DNA of 61,739 nucleotides from Bordetella parapertussis (GCA_945872285.1 CAMBZR010000009.1:1-61739), one strand, 5' to 3'; numbered from the stretch's first letter, positions 35,826 to 44,915 are shown. Notes: a model not told the origin generated them from the sequence alone. Program-made: numbers and translations.

Positions 35826-37040
35826 ATGAAACAGCACCGACTCAGTTGCTTTGCAAAACTCAGCGTCGCAGTAATGACCTTGCTCACTGCCTCGGCAGGT
35901 GTGTTGGCGCAAGGTGTCATCAAAATTGGCGAGATCAATAGCTACAAAGCCCAACCCGCGTTTCTTGAGCCCTATAAAAAGGGAATGGAACTCGCAATCG
36001 AGCAAATTAATGCCGCGGGTGGCTTGAACGGCAAAAAGGTCGAACTCATCACGCGCGACGACAACGCGAACCCGGGCGATGCTGTGCGGGTCGCCGAAGA
36101 ATTAGTTTCGCGCGATCAGGTTGACGTCTTGACCGGTTCATTTTTGTCGCACATCGGTTTGGCGCTGACTGATTTCTCGAAACAAAAGAAAATGTTTTTT
36201 CTGGCCAGCGAACCATTGACTGATAAGATAGTGTGGCAAAACGGCCATCGCTATACCTTTAGATTGCGCACCTCAACGTACATGCAGGTTGCGATGCTTG
36301 TGCCAGACGCGGTTGCCATGAAGAAAAAACGCTGGGCGATCGTGTATCCCAATTACGAGTACGGCCAGTCAGCAGTGGCGAGTTTCAAAGCCTTGCTCAA
36401 AGCCGCACAACCCGATGTCGAGTTTGTAGCTGAGCAGGCACCACCGTTGGGCAAGCTTGATGCAGGCAGCGTTGTGCAAGCTTTGGCTGACGCTAAGCCC
36501 GATGCTATTTTCAATGTCTTGTTCGGCGCAGACTTAGCCAAGTTCGTACGAGAAGGCAACACCCGCGGTTTGTTTAAAGGCCGTGAAGTGGTGAGCTTAT
36601 TAACCGGTGAACCCGAATACCTTGATCCACTTAAAGACGAGACCCCGAATGGCTGGTTAGTCACCGGATATCCCTGGTATGGCATCAAAACGCCAGAGCA
36701 CGCCGCGTTTTTGAAAGCGTATCAAGATAAGTTTAAAGACTACCCGCGTTTAGGTTCGGTGGTGGGCTACAGCTCCATCATGTCGCTCGCAGCTGGCATC
36801 AAAAAAGCGCAAAGTACCGAGACCGAAAAGCTTGTGACAGCCTTTAAAGGCTTAAGCTTGATGACACCTTTTGGCCCGATTACTTACCGTCCCGAGGATC
36901 ATCAGTCCACCATGGGTAGTTTTGTTGGTCGCACCAAAAACGACGGCGGCAAAGGGGTAATGGTTGATTTTCGTTTCTTGGACGGCGCTCAGTTCTTACC
37001 TTCAGCTGCCGAGGTTAAAAAACTTCGTCCAGCAGAATAA
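35826..37040 (+). CDS. ABC transporter substrate-binding protein, branched-chain amino acid (LivK) type
   Basis: A 404-residue exported binding protein with a signal peptide (KLSVAVMTLLTASAGVLAQG, cleavage near residue 29). The periplasmic binding fold type I is shown by IKIGEINSYKAQPAFLEPYKKGMELAIEQINAAGG (given here as its parts IKIGEINS and GMELAIEQINAAGGLNG) and by DVLTGSFLSHIGLALTDF. Family members bind branched-chain amino acids but also aromatic and heterocyclic acids. A strong ribosome site (GGAGAG, four bases before ATG) is present. Placed between the putative ring-cleaving genes and the hydroxylase, it probably imports the pathway substrate; that is inference. Confidence 0.9.
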   Translation: MKQHRLSCFAKLSVAVMTLLTASAGVLAQGVIKIGEINSYKAQPAFLEPYKKGMELAIEQINAAGGLNGKKVELITRDDNANPGDAVRVAEELVSRDQVDVLTGSFLSHIGLALTDFSKQKKMFFLASEPLTDKIVWQNGHRYTFRLRTSTYMQVAMLVPDAVAMKKKRWAIVYPNYEYGQSAVASFKALLKAAQPDVEFVAEQAPPLGKLDAGSVVQALADAKPDAIFNVLFGADLAKFVREGNTRGLFKGREVVSLLTGEPEYLDPLKDETPNGWLVTGYPWYGIKTPEHAAFLKAYQDKFKDYPRLGSVVGYSSIMSLAAGIKKAQSTETEKLVTAFKGLSLMTPFGPITYRPEDHQSTMGSFVGRTKNDGGKGVMVDFRFLDGAQFLPSAAEVKKLRPAE

Positions 37041-37072
37041 TGCTTCGCACTTGATCGCTGGTTGAGTTCTTG

Positions 37073-38965
37073 ATGGATTTATCTGGCTTTATTGTTCAGT
37101 TGCTCAATGGCCTGGCTGGGGCTTCGTCTCTCTTTTTGGTCTCGGCCGGGCTCTCGCTGATTTTTGGTGTCACGCGAATCGTGAACTTTGCTCACGGTTC
37201 GTTTTTTATGGTGGGCATTTATCTTGCCTACACCTTGGTCACACGCTTTGCTGACACGCTCGGCTTTTGGCCGGCGCTGCTAAGCGCGGCAGTGCTGGTG
37301 GGTGTGTTGGGTGCTCTGGTCGAGCTCACCTTGATGCGCCGCATCTATCGTGCGCCCGAGCTTTTTCAGTTGTTAGCGACTTTTGCGCTGGTCTTAGTGA
37401 TCAAAGATGCGGTGCTCTGGCTCTGGGGGCCCGAAGAGCTTCTTGGGCCGCGCGCACCGGGTTTAAAAGCGGCGGTACAAATTTTAGGGCGTAGTTTTCC
37501 GACCTATGATTTGTTTTTAATTGTCGTGGGCCCCGTTTTGTTGGGCTTGCTTTGGTTGTTACTCACGCGTACCCGCTGGGGAACGTTTATTCGGGCCGCG
37601 ACACAAGATCGCGAAATGGTGGCGGCCCTTGGGGTCAATCAAGCTTGGCTGTTTACCAGTGTGTTCGCGTTAGGCGCTTTGTTGGCAGGTTTAGGCGGCG
37701 CCTTGCAATTACCGCGCGAACCCGCCAGCCTTGAAATGGACTTGAATACCATTGGCGCGGCCTTTGTGGTGGTAGTGGTGGGGGGGATGGGGTCGATTCC
37801 TGGTGCGTTCGTCGCGGCGCTATTGATCGCTGAACTTAAAGCCATTTGTATTTGGTTAGGCGTCGTGAATATATTTGGGACTGAGCTCTCGTTTTCAAAA
37901 CTCACGCTTGTTGTTGAGTTTCTGGTGATGGCGTTTGTGCTGGTGCTGCGTCCCTGGGGTTTGCTGGGCAAGCCACAACCTCTGTCACGCCACGCTGCGC
38001 ACACCGAGGCGCCCTTACGTGCGCCCACACGCATGACCTTTGCGCTGCAACTTGGGGCGGTGGTGTTGCTGGTGTTGCTACCCTGGTTAACCTCGGCCTC
38101 GCCTTACTTCACCGTGTTAAGCATTGATCTGCTGGTGGCTGTGCTGTTTGCTACAAGCCTGCATTTCATTATGGGCCCCGGCGGCATGCATTCGTTTGGG
38201 CATGCAGCGTACTTTGGCTTAGGTGCATACGGCGCCGCTTTATTATTTAAAGCACTCGGTTTGCCGATGGAGTTTGCGCTGGTGCTCGCGCCACTCGTGG
38301 CTGGCTTGGGCGCTGTACTGTTTGGTTGGTTCAGCGTGCGTTTATCGGGTGTGTATTTGGCTATGCTGACGCTCGCCTTTGCTCAAATTACGTGGGCGGT
38401 GGTGTTTCAGTGGGATGCTTTTACCGGCGGGAGCAACGGCTTGACGGGGGTATGGCCAGCCCCGTGGTTGGCGAACAAACAACGCTATTACTTTTTGACT
38501 CTGACCTGCGTAGTGTTAAGCGTTTGGTGTCTCAGACGCATGTTGTACGCCCCACTGGGTTACGCCATGCGTGCAGGCCGTGATTCACCGATGCGAGCCG
38601 ATGCAATTGGTATCGATGTAAAACGCGTGCAGTGGGTAGCGTTTGTCGTGGCGGGTATTTTTGCCGGTGTCGCTGGTGCGCTTTTCGCTTTTTCAAAAGG
38701 CAGTATTTCGCCCGAGACCTTGCACGTCAGCCGCTCAGTCGATGGTTTAGTGATGGTTTTGCTCGGAGGCATACAAACTCTGGCGGGTCCCATCGTGGGG
38801 GCAATCAGTTTTACCTGGTTGCATGACGCGATCGCGCGCAATACAGAGTACTGGCGTGCAATGCTGGGCGGCATCATTTTGTTGCTTGTCTTATTGTTTC
38901 CGCAGGGCTTGGCTGGTTTTACCCGCAGGGTCAGCCAGCGCTTTTCTCCTAAGGGGCAAACGTGA
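37073..38965 (+). CDS. Fused LivH-LivM type ABC permease
   Basis: A single 630-residue membrane protein that joins two permeases normally encoded separately. The N-terminal half (to about residue 310) is LivH-like: SLIFGVTRIVNFAHGSFFMVG and GMGSIPGAFVAALLIAELK. The C-terminal half is LivM-like: HFIMGPGGMHSFGHAAYFGLGAYGAAL, LSGVYLAMLTLAFAQ and ALFAFSKGSISPETL. ATG 37073 is chosen over the TTG one codon before. Four-base GTGA overlap with the ATPase gene. As a natural fusion it presumably forms the whole transmembrane channel by itself. Confidence 0.92.
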   Translation: MDLSGFIVQLLNGLAGASSLFLVSAGLSLIFGVTRIVNFAHGSFFMVGIYLAYTLVTRFADTLGFWPALLSAAVLVGVLGALVELTLMRRIYRAPELFQLLATFALVLVIKDAVLWLWGPEELLGPRAPGLKAAVQILGRSFPTYDLFLIVVGPVLLGLLWLLLTRTRWGTFIRAATQDREMVAALGVNQAWLFTSVFALGALLAGLGGALQLPREPASLEMDLNTIGAAFVVVVVGGMGSIPGAFVAALLIAELKAICIWLGVVNIFGTELSFSKLTLVVEFLVMAFVLVLRPWGLLGKPQPLSRHAAHTEAPLRAPTRMTFALQLGAVVLLVLLPWLTSASPYFTVLSIDLLVAVLFATSLHFIMGPGGMHSFGHAAYFGLGAYGAALLFKALGLPMEFALVLAPLVAGLGAVLFGWFSVRLSGVYLAMLTLAFAQITWAVVFQWDAFTGGSNGLTGVWPAPWLANKQRYYFLTLTCVVLSVWCLRRMLYAPLGYAMRAGRDSPMRADAIGIDVKRVQWVAFVVAGIFAGVAGALFAFSKGSISPETLHVSRSVDGLVMVLLGGIQTLAGPIVGAISFTWLHDAIARNTEYWRAMLGGIILLLVLLFPQGLAGFTRRVSQRFSPKGQT

Positions 38966-40530
38966 GCCTGCTGGTGGTAAAGGACCTGGGCAAGTCGTTT
39001 GGTGGCGTCAAGGCTGTTGACGGGATTTCGTTCGAAATTGACGCGGGCGAACTCTTGGCGCTGATCGGCCCGAACGGTGCCGGCAAATCAACTACCTTCA
39101 ACATGGTCAACGGACAACTCCAAGCGGAGCGCGGATCGATACAGTTTGACGGACAAGAGTTGGTCGGACTCGCCCCCAGGCAGATTTGGCGCTTGGGCGT
39201 GGGTCGAACTTTTCAAATTGCCGAAACCTTTTCTTCGCTGACAGTTCTTGAAAATGTACAAATGGCCTTGCTGTCGCACGCGGGGCAGGTGTTTTCTTTT
39301 TTTAAGCCAGCGCGTGCGCATGAACGCCGGCGCGCGCTTGAGTTGCTTGACCAAGTTGGTATGGCTTCGCAAGCAGAGCGCCCCTGCAGCGCGTTAGCCT
39401 ACAGCGATGTCAAGCGCGTAGAGCTTGCCATTGCGCTGGCGAATTGCCCACGCTTATTGTTGATGGACGAGCCCACCGCAGGGATGGCACCCAAAGAGCG
39501 TCACGCGTTGATGACGCTGACTAAAAAACTGGTCGTCGAGCAAAAGATTGCTGTGCTGTTCACTGAGCACAGCATGGATGTGGTGTTCGCGCATGCCGAT
39601 CGCTTGATTGTTCTAGCGCGAGGCCGCCTGATTGCGCAGGGCAAGGCCCAGGACATTCGCAGAAACCCCAAGGTTCAAGAAGTATATTTTGGTGCTGGCA
39701 CGACCTTCGAACAAGCACTGGCCGCCGCACCGGTCTTAAACAACACGCCCGCCGCTCAGAGCAGCGCAGTCAGTGCCCAAACCGCGCTCGAGCCGGAGGT
39801 CATGGCATCCCCGCTTTTGTCGGTTGCAAGTTTGAACGCCTGGTACGGTGCCGCCCAAATTTTGTTTGACGTGAGTCTTCAGGTCAGGCGTGGTGAGGTC
39901 GTGGCTTTGATGGGGCGCAATGGTGCGGGCAAATCGACCACCATGAAAGCGTTGATGGGCTTGCTCGAAGCGCGCACCGGCACCGTGCATTTTATGGAAC
40001 GCGATATTTCTAAAGAGGCGGCGCATCGGATCGCAGCCAGTGGCCTGGGCTATGTGCCTGAAGACCGCCGAATCTTTACCGATTTAACCGTGCTAGAAAA
40101 TCTTGAGGTGGGTCGCCAGCCGTATCGGCACTGGCCGGATGGCTCGCCTGCTCCCGCTTGGACCATTGAGCAATTATTTACCTTGTTTCCTAATCTGGGC
40201 GAGATGCCCCGGCGACCCGGCGGTCAGATGAGTGGCGGTGAGCAACAGATGCTAACGGTCGCGCGCAGTCTGATGGGCAATCCCTATCTGGTGCTGCTTG
40301 ATGAACCCTCTGAGGGCGTTGCTCCGGTGATCGTCGAGCAGATGGTACAAATGATTTTGGCTTTAAAAAAACAAGGCGTGAGTATTTTGTTGTCTGAGCA
40401 AAACTTGCACTTCGCTCGTTTGGTGTGTGACAGAGCCTACGTGCTTGAAAAAGGGCAGATCCGTTTTAGTGGCAGTATGGCCGAACTCGAGGCCAATGAG
40501 CACGTTCGACAAACCTACTTGAGCGTCTGA
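38962..40530 (+). CDS. Fused LivG-LivF type ABC ATPase
   Basis: Two ATPase domains in one 522-residue chain. Domain 1 (about 1-250, LivG-like): Walker A GPNGAGKSTTFNM, Walker B LLLMDEPTAGM, with signature YSDVKRVELAIAL (canonical LSGG replaced by YSDV, seen in some LivG relatives). A linker of about 30 residues leads to domain 2 (about 275-522, LivF-like): GRNGAGKSTTMKALMG, MSGGEQQMLTVARSLM and LLDEPSEGVAP. GTG start overlaps the permease stop. It completes a compact importer of three proteins in place of the usual five. Confidence 0.92.
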   Translation: MSLLVVKDLGKSFGGVKAVDGISFEIDAGELLALIGPNGAGKSTTFNMVNGQLQAERGSIQFDGQELVGLAPRQIWRLGVGRTFQIAETFSSLTVLENVQMALLSHAGQVFSFFKPARAHERRRALELLDQVGMASQAERPCSALAYSDVKRVELAIALANCPRLLLMDEPTAGMAPKERHALMTLTKKLVVEQKIAVLFTEHSMDVVFAHADRLIVLARGRLIAQGKAQDIRRNPKVQEVYFGAGTTFEQALAAAPVLNNTPAAQSSAVSAQTALEPEVMASPLLSVASLNAWYGAAQILFDVSLQVRRGEVVALMGRNGAGKSTTMKALMGLLEARTGTVHFMERDISKEAAHRIAASGLGYVPEDRRIFTDLTVLENLEVGRQPYRHWPDGSPAPAWTIEQLFTLFPNLGEMPRRPGGQMSGGEQQMLTVARSLMGNPYLVLLDEPSEGVAPVIVEQMVQMILALKKQGVSILLSEQNLHFARLVCDRAYVLEKGQIRFSGSMAELEANEHVRQTYLSV

Positions 40531-40535
40531 GAGGC

Positions 40536-41048
40536 ATGGTGAACCCACCCAACTCGTCACCTTGCAGCTTGCTGGTCAATGGTCAGCAGCACGATCTGCT
40601 TTTATCAGGCGAAGCCTCGCTCATGCACGTACTGCGTAACGATCTGGCCTTAAATAGCCCCAAGTACGGCTGTGGCCTAGGCCAGTGCGGTGCCTGTACG
40701 GTGTTAATCGACGGCGTTGCCGCGCGTGCGTGTGTGGTGCCAGCCCAAGAAGTGCAAGGCCGTGCGATCACCACGCTTGAAGGCCTGGGTTCGCGCACTC
40801 AATTGCATCCTGTGCAGCAAGCGTTTGTCGACGAACAGGCCGCGCAGTGTGGCTACTGCTTAAGTGGCATGATTTTGATGACGGTCTCTTTGTTGGCGCA
40901 CACCCCTGAGCCAACTGAGATCGAGATTCGTAACGCCCTGGCCGGTAATTTTTGTCGCTGCGGCACGCACGTTGAAATCCTAAGTGCGGTTAAGCGTGCA
41001 GCCCTGCTCATGCAAAAAGCAAAAGTGCATGCCCATGGCACACCTTAA
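40536..41048 (+). CDS. nicA: Nicotinate dehydrogenase-type small subunit, two [2Fe-2S]
   Basis: A 170-residue Fe-S subunit of the xanthine oxidase family, small-subunit type used with NicB/IorB molybdenum subunits. The plant-type [2Fe-2S] cysteines are in KYGCGLGQCGACTVLIDG and ACVVPA; the second cluster is in QCGYCLSGMI and CRCGTH. It takes electrons from the molybdenum centre and passes them on, here to the haems of the partner. Name is by context; isoquinoline- or aldehyde-type small subunits look very similar. Its 3' end overlaps the large-subunit start by about 20 bases. Confidence 0.8.
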   Translation: MVNPPNSSPCSLLVNGQQHDLLLSGEASLMHVLRNDLALNSPKYGCGLGQCGACTVLIDGVAARACVVPAQEVQGRAITTLEGLGSRTQLHPVQQAFVDEQAAQCGYCLSGMILMTVSLLAHTPEPTEIEIRNALAGNFCRCGTHVEILSAVKRAALLMQKAKVHAHGTP

Positions 41049-44000
41049 CAACTTGCGCACGCGCGCAGATTTTTTAAAGGCGACTGGCGTCTTGCTGGTC
41101 GTGCGCGACCCTGCGCCTGCGCCTGCGCCAGCAGTCGGCCAACCGGTCGCCGTGCCCGGCAACCCCGCCGAGGGTGTCGAACTTTTGTTGTCGCTTTGGC
41201 AAGATGGTCGAGTCACCGCCTTACACGGCCACGTTGATCTCGGGACTGGCTTACAAACCGCTTTTGCCCAAATCGTTGCCGAAGAGCTTGATGTCGCACT
41301 TGAGCAAGTCGACGTGATCCTCGGTGACACCGCAACCGTGCCTAATCAAGGGCCCACCATTGCAAGTGGTTCGATACAAAACCATGCAGAACCCCTGCGA
41401 GCCGCCGCGGCTCAGGCACGAAAGTATTTGCTTGAATTGGCGGCCACACGCCTGGGCGTGCCAGTCGGTCAACTCACGGTTGAGGCCGGCGTGGTGTCAA
41501 ACCAGGGCCCAAATCCAGACCCGAACTCAGACTCAGGCTTAACGCTTCGCTATGCTGATTTAGTGGCTGGGCAACGCATTCATCTTAAGCTTGAGTTGAC
41601 CACGCCGGTCAAAGACCCCGCGACCTACCGCGTGGTCGGGCAATCCTTACCACGAGTTGACATCCCTGCTAAGGCAACTGGCGAGCTGGTGTTCGTGCAC
41701 GATATGCGATTGCCTGGCATGTTGCACGGTCGGGTGATTCGTCCACCGTATGCGGGTGCCGATCACGGCGACTTTATTGGTAACTTGCTTGAGTCAGTCG
41801 ACGAGTCGTCGATCGCGCATGTCCCGGGCGTTCGCGCGGTCGTGGTGATTCGGGATTTTATTGGCGTGGTGGCTGAGCGTGAAGAGTTTGCTGAATTGGC
41901 GGCCAACACCTTGCGCGTGCACTGGAAGCCTTGGGCCGGATTACCCGATCTGTCAAACGTCGAACAAGCTTTGCGTAACAACCCTGCGACGCCGCGTCAG
42001 CTTGTCGATGAAGGCGATGTCGATCAGGCGCTTGCGCAGGCTGCGCAGTCAATGCCCCGTACCTATATCTGGCCCTATCAGATGCACGCGTCTATCGGCC
42101 CCTCGTGCGCCGTGGCAGAGTTCAACGCCGATCCGACTGATCCGTTTGCTTTAACCGTTTGGGCGGGTACGCAAAACCCTCATATGTTGCGTGCAGACTT
42201 GGCGCGCCTGACCGCGCTGCAAGATACCGCGATTGAAATCGTACGCATGGAAGCCTCGGGGTGCTATGGGCGCAACGGCGCGGACGACGTGGCGGCAGAT
42301 GCCGTATTGCTGGCGCGTGCAGTCGGTGCGCCAGTGCGCGTGCAGCTGACACGTGAGCAAGAAAATCTTTGGGAGCCTAAGGGCGCGGCGCAGTGGATGG
42401 ATGTTCGCGGTGGCTTGCACGCAGACGGCTCGATCGCAGCCTATGATTTTTCAACGTCGTATCCTTCGAACGGTGCACCCACGCTTGCGTTGCTGCTCAC
42501 TCGTACGCTTGAACCCAACGCACAAGCGTATGAAATGGGTGATCGTACCGCGCGCCCACCTTACACCTTGCAAAATTTGCGCGTCACGGTCAATGATATG
42601 CCACCCATTTTGCGCGCCTCGTGGTTGCGCGGCGTGTCGGCGATGCCCAATTCGTTTGCCCACGAATCCTATATTGATGAGCTTGCGACGGCCGCTGGGG
42701 TCGATCCTCTGACCTTCAGGTTGCGCTACCTCGACGATCCGCGTGCGCGTGAATTACTACAAGCGACGGCAACTAAGGCCGGTTGGAAAATACACGAGCA
42801 GCCGCAGCAGCAGGGAGCAGAGGGCGATATTTTGCAAGGGCAGGGCATTGCGTGGGCGCGCTACGTTCACAGCAAGTGGCCCGGTTTCGGTGCCGCGTGG
42901 GCCGCGTGGATCGCTGATGTTGAAGTCAATAAGCGCACGGGTGAGGTGCACGTCAAACGGGTGGTGGTGGGTCACGATGCGGGCTTAACGATTAATCCTG
43001 CCGGTGTTGAACATCAAATTCATGGCAACGTGGTGCAGACCACCAGCCGCACCCTGCTTGAACAAGTACCAACCGAACGCGCGCGCAACACCGTGGCAAC
43101 TCGTGAATGGGGTTCGTATCCAATTTTGAGTTTCAGGCAGGTGCCTGTCATCGAAGTGATGCAGATGCCCCGTCATAACGAGCCCGCGCTTGGAGCCGGT
43201 GAGTCAGCGTCGGTGCCTGGCACGGCTGCGATTGCCAATGCTATTTTCGATGCAACGGGTGTGCGTTTTAGGCAGCCGCCTTTTACCCCTGAGGTTGTGC
43301 GCGCGGCGTTGAACCCGTTGCTGTATCAAGACGACTCAGCCACGCACGCCTCTGGCAAGCCTCAATTTGCGGTGCAAGCATCAGACAAACTTCAGGTGGC
43401 ATCGCAAACAAGTGACCCGCAGCTAACAAGCCCCGCGCGCCAACAGACAGATCACGCCGACGCACGTTGGCCGCGGCCGCGCGCGTGGTGGTTACGCGCA
43501 GCGGCGTTGACGGGGGCGTTCGGCGTCACGCTGTTGGGCGCGACTGGGTCACTGTTTGGTCAGCGCACGTCGCTGGCGCCCCTCACGCAACAAACCACGC
43601 ACCAAACCACAACCTATTCGGCGGCAACGCTTGAGCGTGGTCGTGAGCTAGCAGCGCTAGGGAATTGCGTGACCTGTCATACCAGCGCGCAAGGTAAACC
43701 TAATGCTGGCGGTCTCGGGATTCAAACCCCTTTTGGCACGGTCTATAGCACCAACCTGACTCCCGACACACAAACGGGCATCGGCCTGTGGTCGCAGCAA
43801 GCGTTTAATCGTGCCATGCGTGAAGGCATCTCACGCGATGGGCATCACTTGTATCCGGCGTTTCCGTACACCTCGTTTACGCGCACGAGCGACGAAGATC
43901 TGACCGCGCTGTACGGGTGGCTGATGTCGCAAGAGCCTGTGCGCCAGGCAACGCCTGAAACCAAGCTGGCGTTTCCATTTAGTCTGCGCCCGCTCATGGC

Positions 44001-44838
44001 CTTTTGGAATGCGCTGTACCTCACGCCTGGGCCCGCCGCCCAGCCAACACAGACCGAAGTCGATCGCGCACCTGCCTGGTTGCGCGGCGAATATCTGGTG
44101 AATGGGTTGGGACACTGTTCGGCCTGCCACACCTCGCGTGACGCCTTTGGCGGCGAACGCTCAGGGTTGGCCTATTTGAGTGGTGCCACCATTGAGGGCT
44201 GGCAGGCTCCTGCACTCAACGCGCGTTCGCCTAGCCCGGTGCCCTGGAATAAAGCCGCGTTCTATGATTATTTGCGCAACGGCCACAGCGCCGAGCACGG
44301 CAGTGCCTCAGGGCCGATGGCACCGGTTGTCAGGCAATTAGCGCAAGTGTCCAACGCAGATATTGCTGCCATGGCGCATTATCTGGCGTCGTTTCAAGAG
44401 CCGGTGTCGGCGCAGGTTTTACCAGAGCAGACGACGTCAGCGGCGCAGGTCGCACAAGCTTACGTTGCGCAGGCGGCGGCTCGCGAGCCCCTGCTACTGG
44501 GCCCCGCACAGCGTATGTTTCAGGCCGCCTGTGGTTCGTGTCACCACGACGGCGCTGGCCCGCGTTTGCTTGGAGTTAACATCCCGCTTGCGCTCAGTAC
44601 CGGCATGCACAGCGCGCAACCTGATAACGTGATTCGCGTGGTGCTTGAAGGGATCCGCAAGCCTGCCAGTGAGCAAATCGGGTTTATGCAAGGTTTTGCT
44701 AAACAATTTGACGACCAGCAATTAAGCGAGCTGTTGACTTTTATGCGCAGTCGTTTTGCCCCCACTCAGCCACCCTGGCAAAACCTTGAGGAGAAGATTG
44801 GGGCAATCCGCATGTCGCCAAGCTTGCATTTACCGTAA
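41029..44838 (+). CDS. nicB: Nicotinate dehydrogenase-type large subunit: molybdopterin domain fused to a triple-haem cytochrome c
   Basis: A 1269-residue fusion. Residues 1-780 are the molybdopterin-binding part of the aldehyde oxidase/xanthine dehydrogenase class (GHVDLGTGLQTAFAQI, ASGCYGRNGADDVAADA, LRASWLRGVSAMPN, GAGESASVPGTAAIANA). One hydrophobic span follows near 820 (WWLRAAALTGAFGVTLLGATG), then three CxxCH haem sites at about residues 880, 1030 and 1168. This is the layout of NicB, which hydroxylates nicotinate to 6-hydroxynicotinate and sends electrons to cytochromes and oxygen. The N-terminus (RADFLKATGVLLVV) recalls a Tat signal without its twin arginines, followed by a Pro-Ala repeat. 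ATG 41029 is used; 41035 is as good. The true substrate could be another N-heterocycle. Confidence 0.82.
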   Translation: MPMAHLNNLRTRADFLKATGVLLVVRDPAPAPAPAVGQPVAVPGNPAEGVELLLSLWQDGRVTALHGHVDLGTGLQTAFAQIVAEELDVALEQVDVILGDTATVPNQGPTIASGSIQNHAEPLRAAAAQARKYLLELAATRLGVPVGQLTVEAGVVSNQGPNPDPNSDSGLTLRYADLVAGQRIHLKLELTTPVKDPATYRVVGQSLPRVDIPAKATGELVFVHDMRLPGMLHGRVIRPPYAGADHGDFIGNLLESVDESSIAHVPGVRAVVVIRDFIGVVAEREEFAELAANTLRVHWKPWAGLPDLSNVEQALRNNPATPRQLVDEGDVDQALAQAAQSMPRTYIWPYQMHASIGPSCAVAEFNADPTDPFALTVWAGTQNPHMLRADLARLTALQDTAIEIVRMEASGCYGRNGADDVAADAVLLARAVGAPVRVQLTREQENLWEPKGAAQWMDVRGGLHADGSIAAYDFSTSYPSNGAPTLALLLTRTLEPNAQAYEMGDRTARPPYTLQNLRVTVNDMPPILRASWLRGVSAMPNSFAHESYIDELATAAGVDPLTFRLRYLDDPRARELLQATATKAGWKIHEQPQQQGAEGDILQGQGIAWARYVHSKWPGFGAAWAAWIADVEVNKRTGEVHVKRVVVGHDAGLTINPAGVEHQIHGNVVQTTSRTLLEQVPTERARNTVATREWGSYPILSFRQVPVIEVMQMPRHNEPALGAGESASVPGTAAIANAIFDATGVRFRQPPFTPEVVRAALNPLLYQDDSATHASGKPQFAVQASDKLQVASQTSDPQLTSPARQQTDHADARWPRPRAWWLRAAALTGAFGVTLLGATGSLFGQRTSLAPLTQQTTHQTTTYSAATLERGRELAALGNCVTCHTSAQGKPNAGGLGIQTPFGTVYSTNLTPDTQTGIGLWSQQAFNRAMREGISRDGHHLYPAFPYTSFTRTSDEDLTALYGWLMSQEPVRQATPETKLAFPFSLRPLMAFWNALYLTPGPAAQPTQTEVDRAPAWLRGEYLVNGLGHCSACHTSRDAFGGERSGLAYLSGATIEGWQAPALNARSPSPVPWNKAAFYDYLRNGHSAEHGSASGPMAPVVRQLAQVSNADIAAMAHYLASFQEPVSAQVLPEQTTSAAQVAQAYVAQAAAREPLLLGPAQRMFQAACGSCHHDGAGPRLLGVNIPLALSTGMHSAQPDNVIRVVLEGIRKPASEQIGFMQGFAKQFDDQQLSELLTFMRSRFAPTQPPWQNLEEKIGAIRMSPSLHLP

Positions 44839-44869
44839 AGTTTGCTCACAATAGCAATATTGTTGATTA

Positions 44870-44905
44870 CCCCGGTTCTGACCCGAGCCGGGGTTTTGCT
44901 TTTTT
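44870..44905 (+). terminator. Strong Rho-independent terminator just before greA
   Basis: CCCCGGTTC (44870-44878) pairs with GAGCCGGGG (44885-44893; one T-G pair) around TGACCC, followed by TTTTGCTTTTTT. It ends the nic-type transcript. The T run stops only ten bases before the greA start codon, so a greA promoter upstream would have to read through it. Confidence 0.85.
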
Positions 44906-44915
44906 GGAAAACACC

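Noticed and set aside
40984..41028. Upstream in-frame start for the NicB-like protein that would add residues rich in Cys and Lys
   Set aside because: It lies fully inside nicA and has no family resemblance. The ATGs at 41029/41035 fit an ordinary overlap.
41107..41133. GCGCCTGC-type repeat as a repeat element
   Set aside because: It is an in-frame Pro-Ala stretch of the NicB-like protein.
43341..43470. Linker of the NicB-like protein as an in-frame insertion or pseudogene break
   Set aside because: The frame is open and the low-complexity Gln/Ser/Ala stretch simply joins the molybdenum domain to the membrane span.
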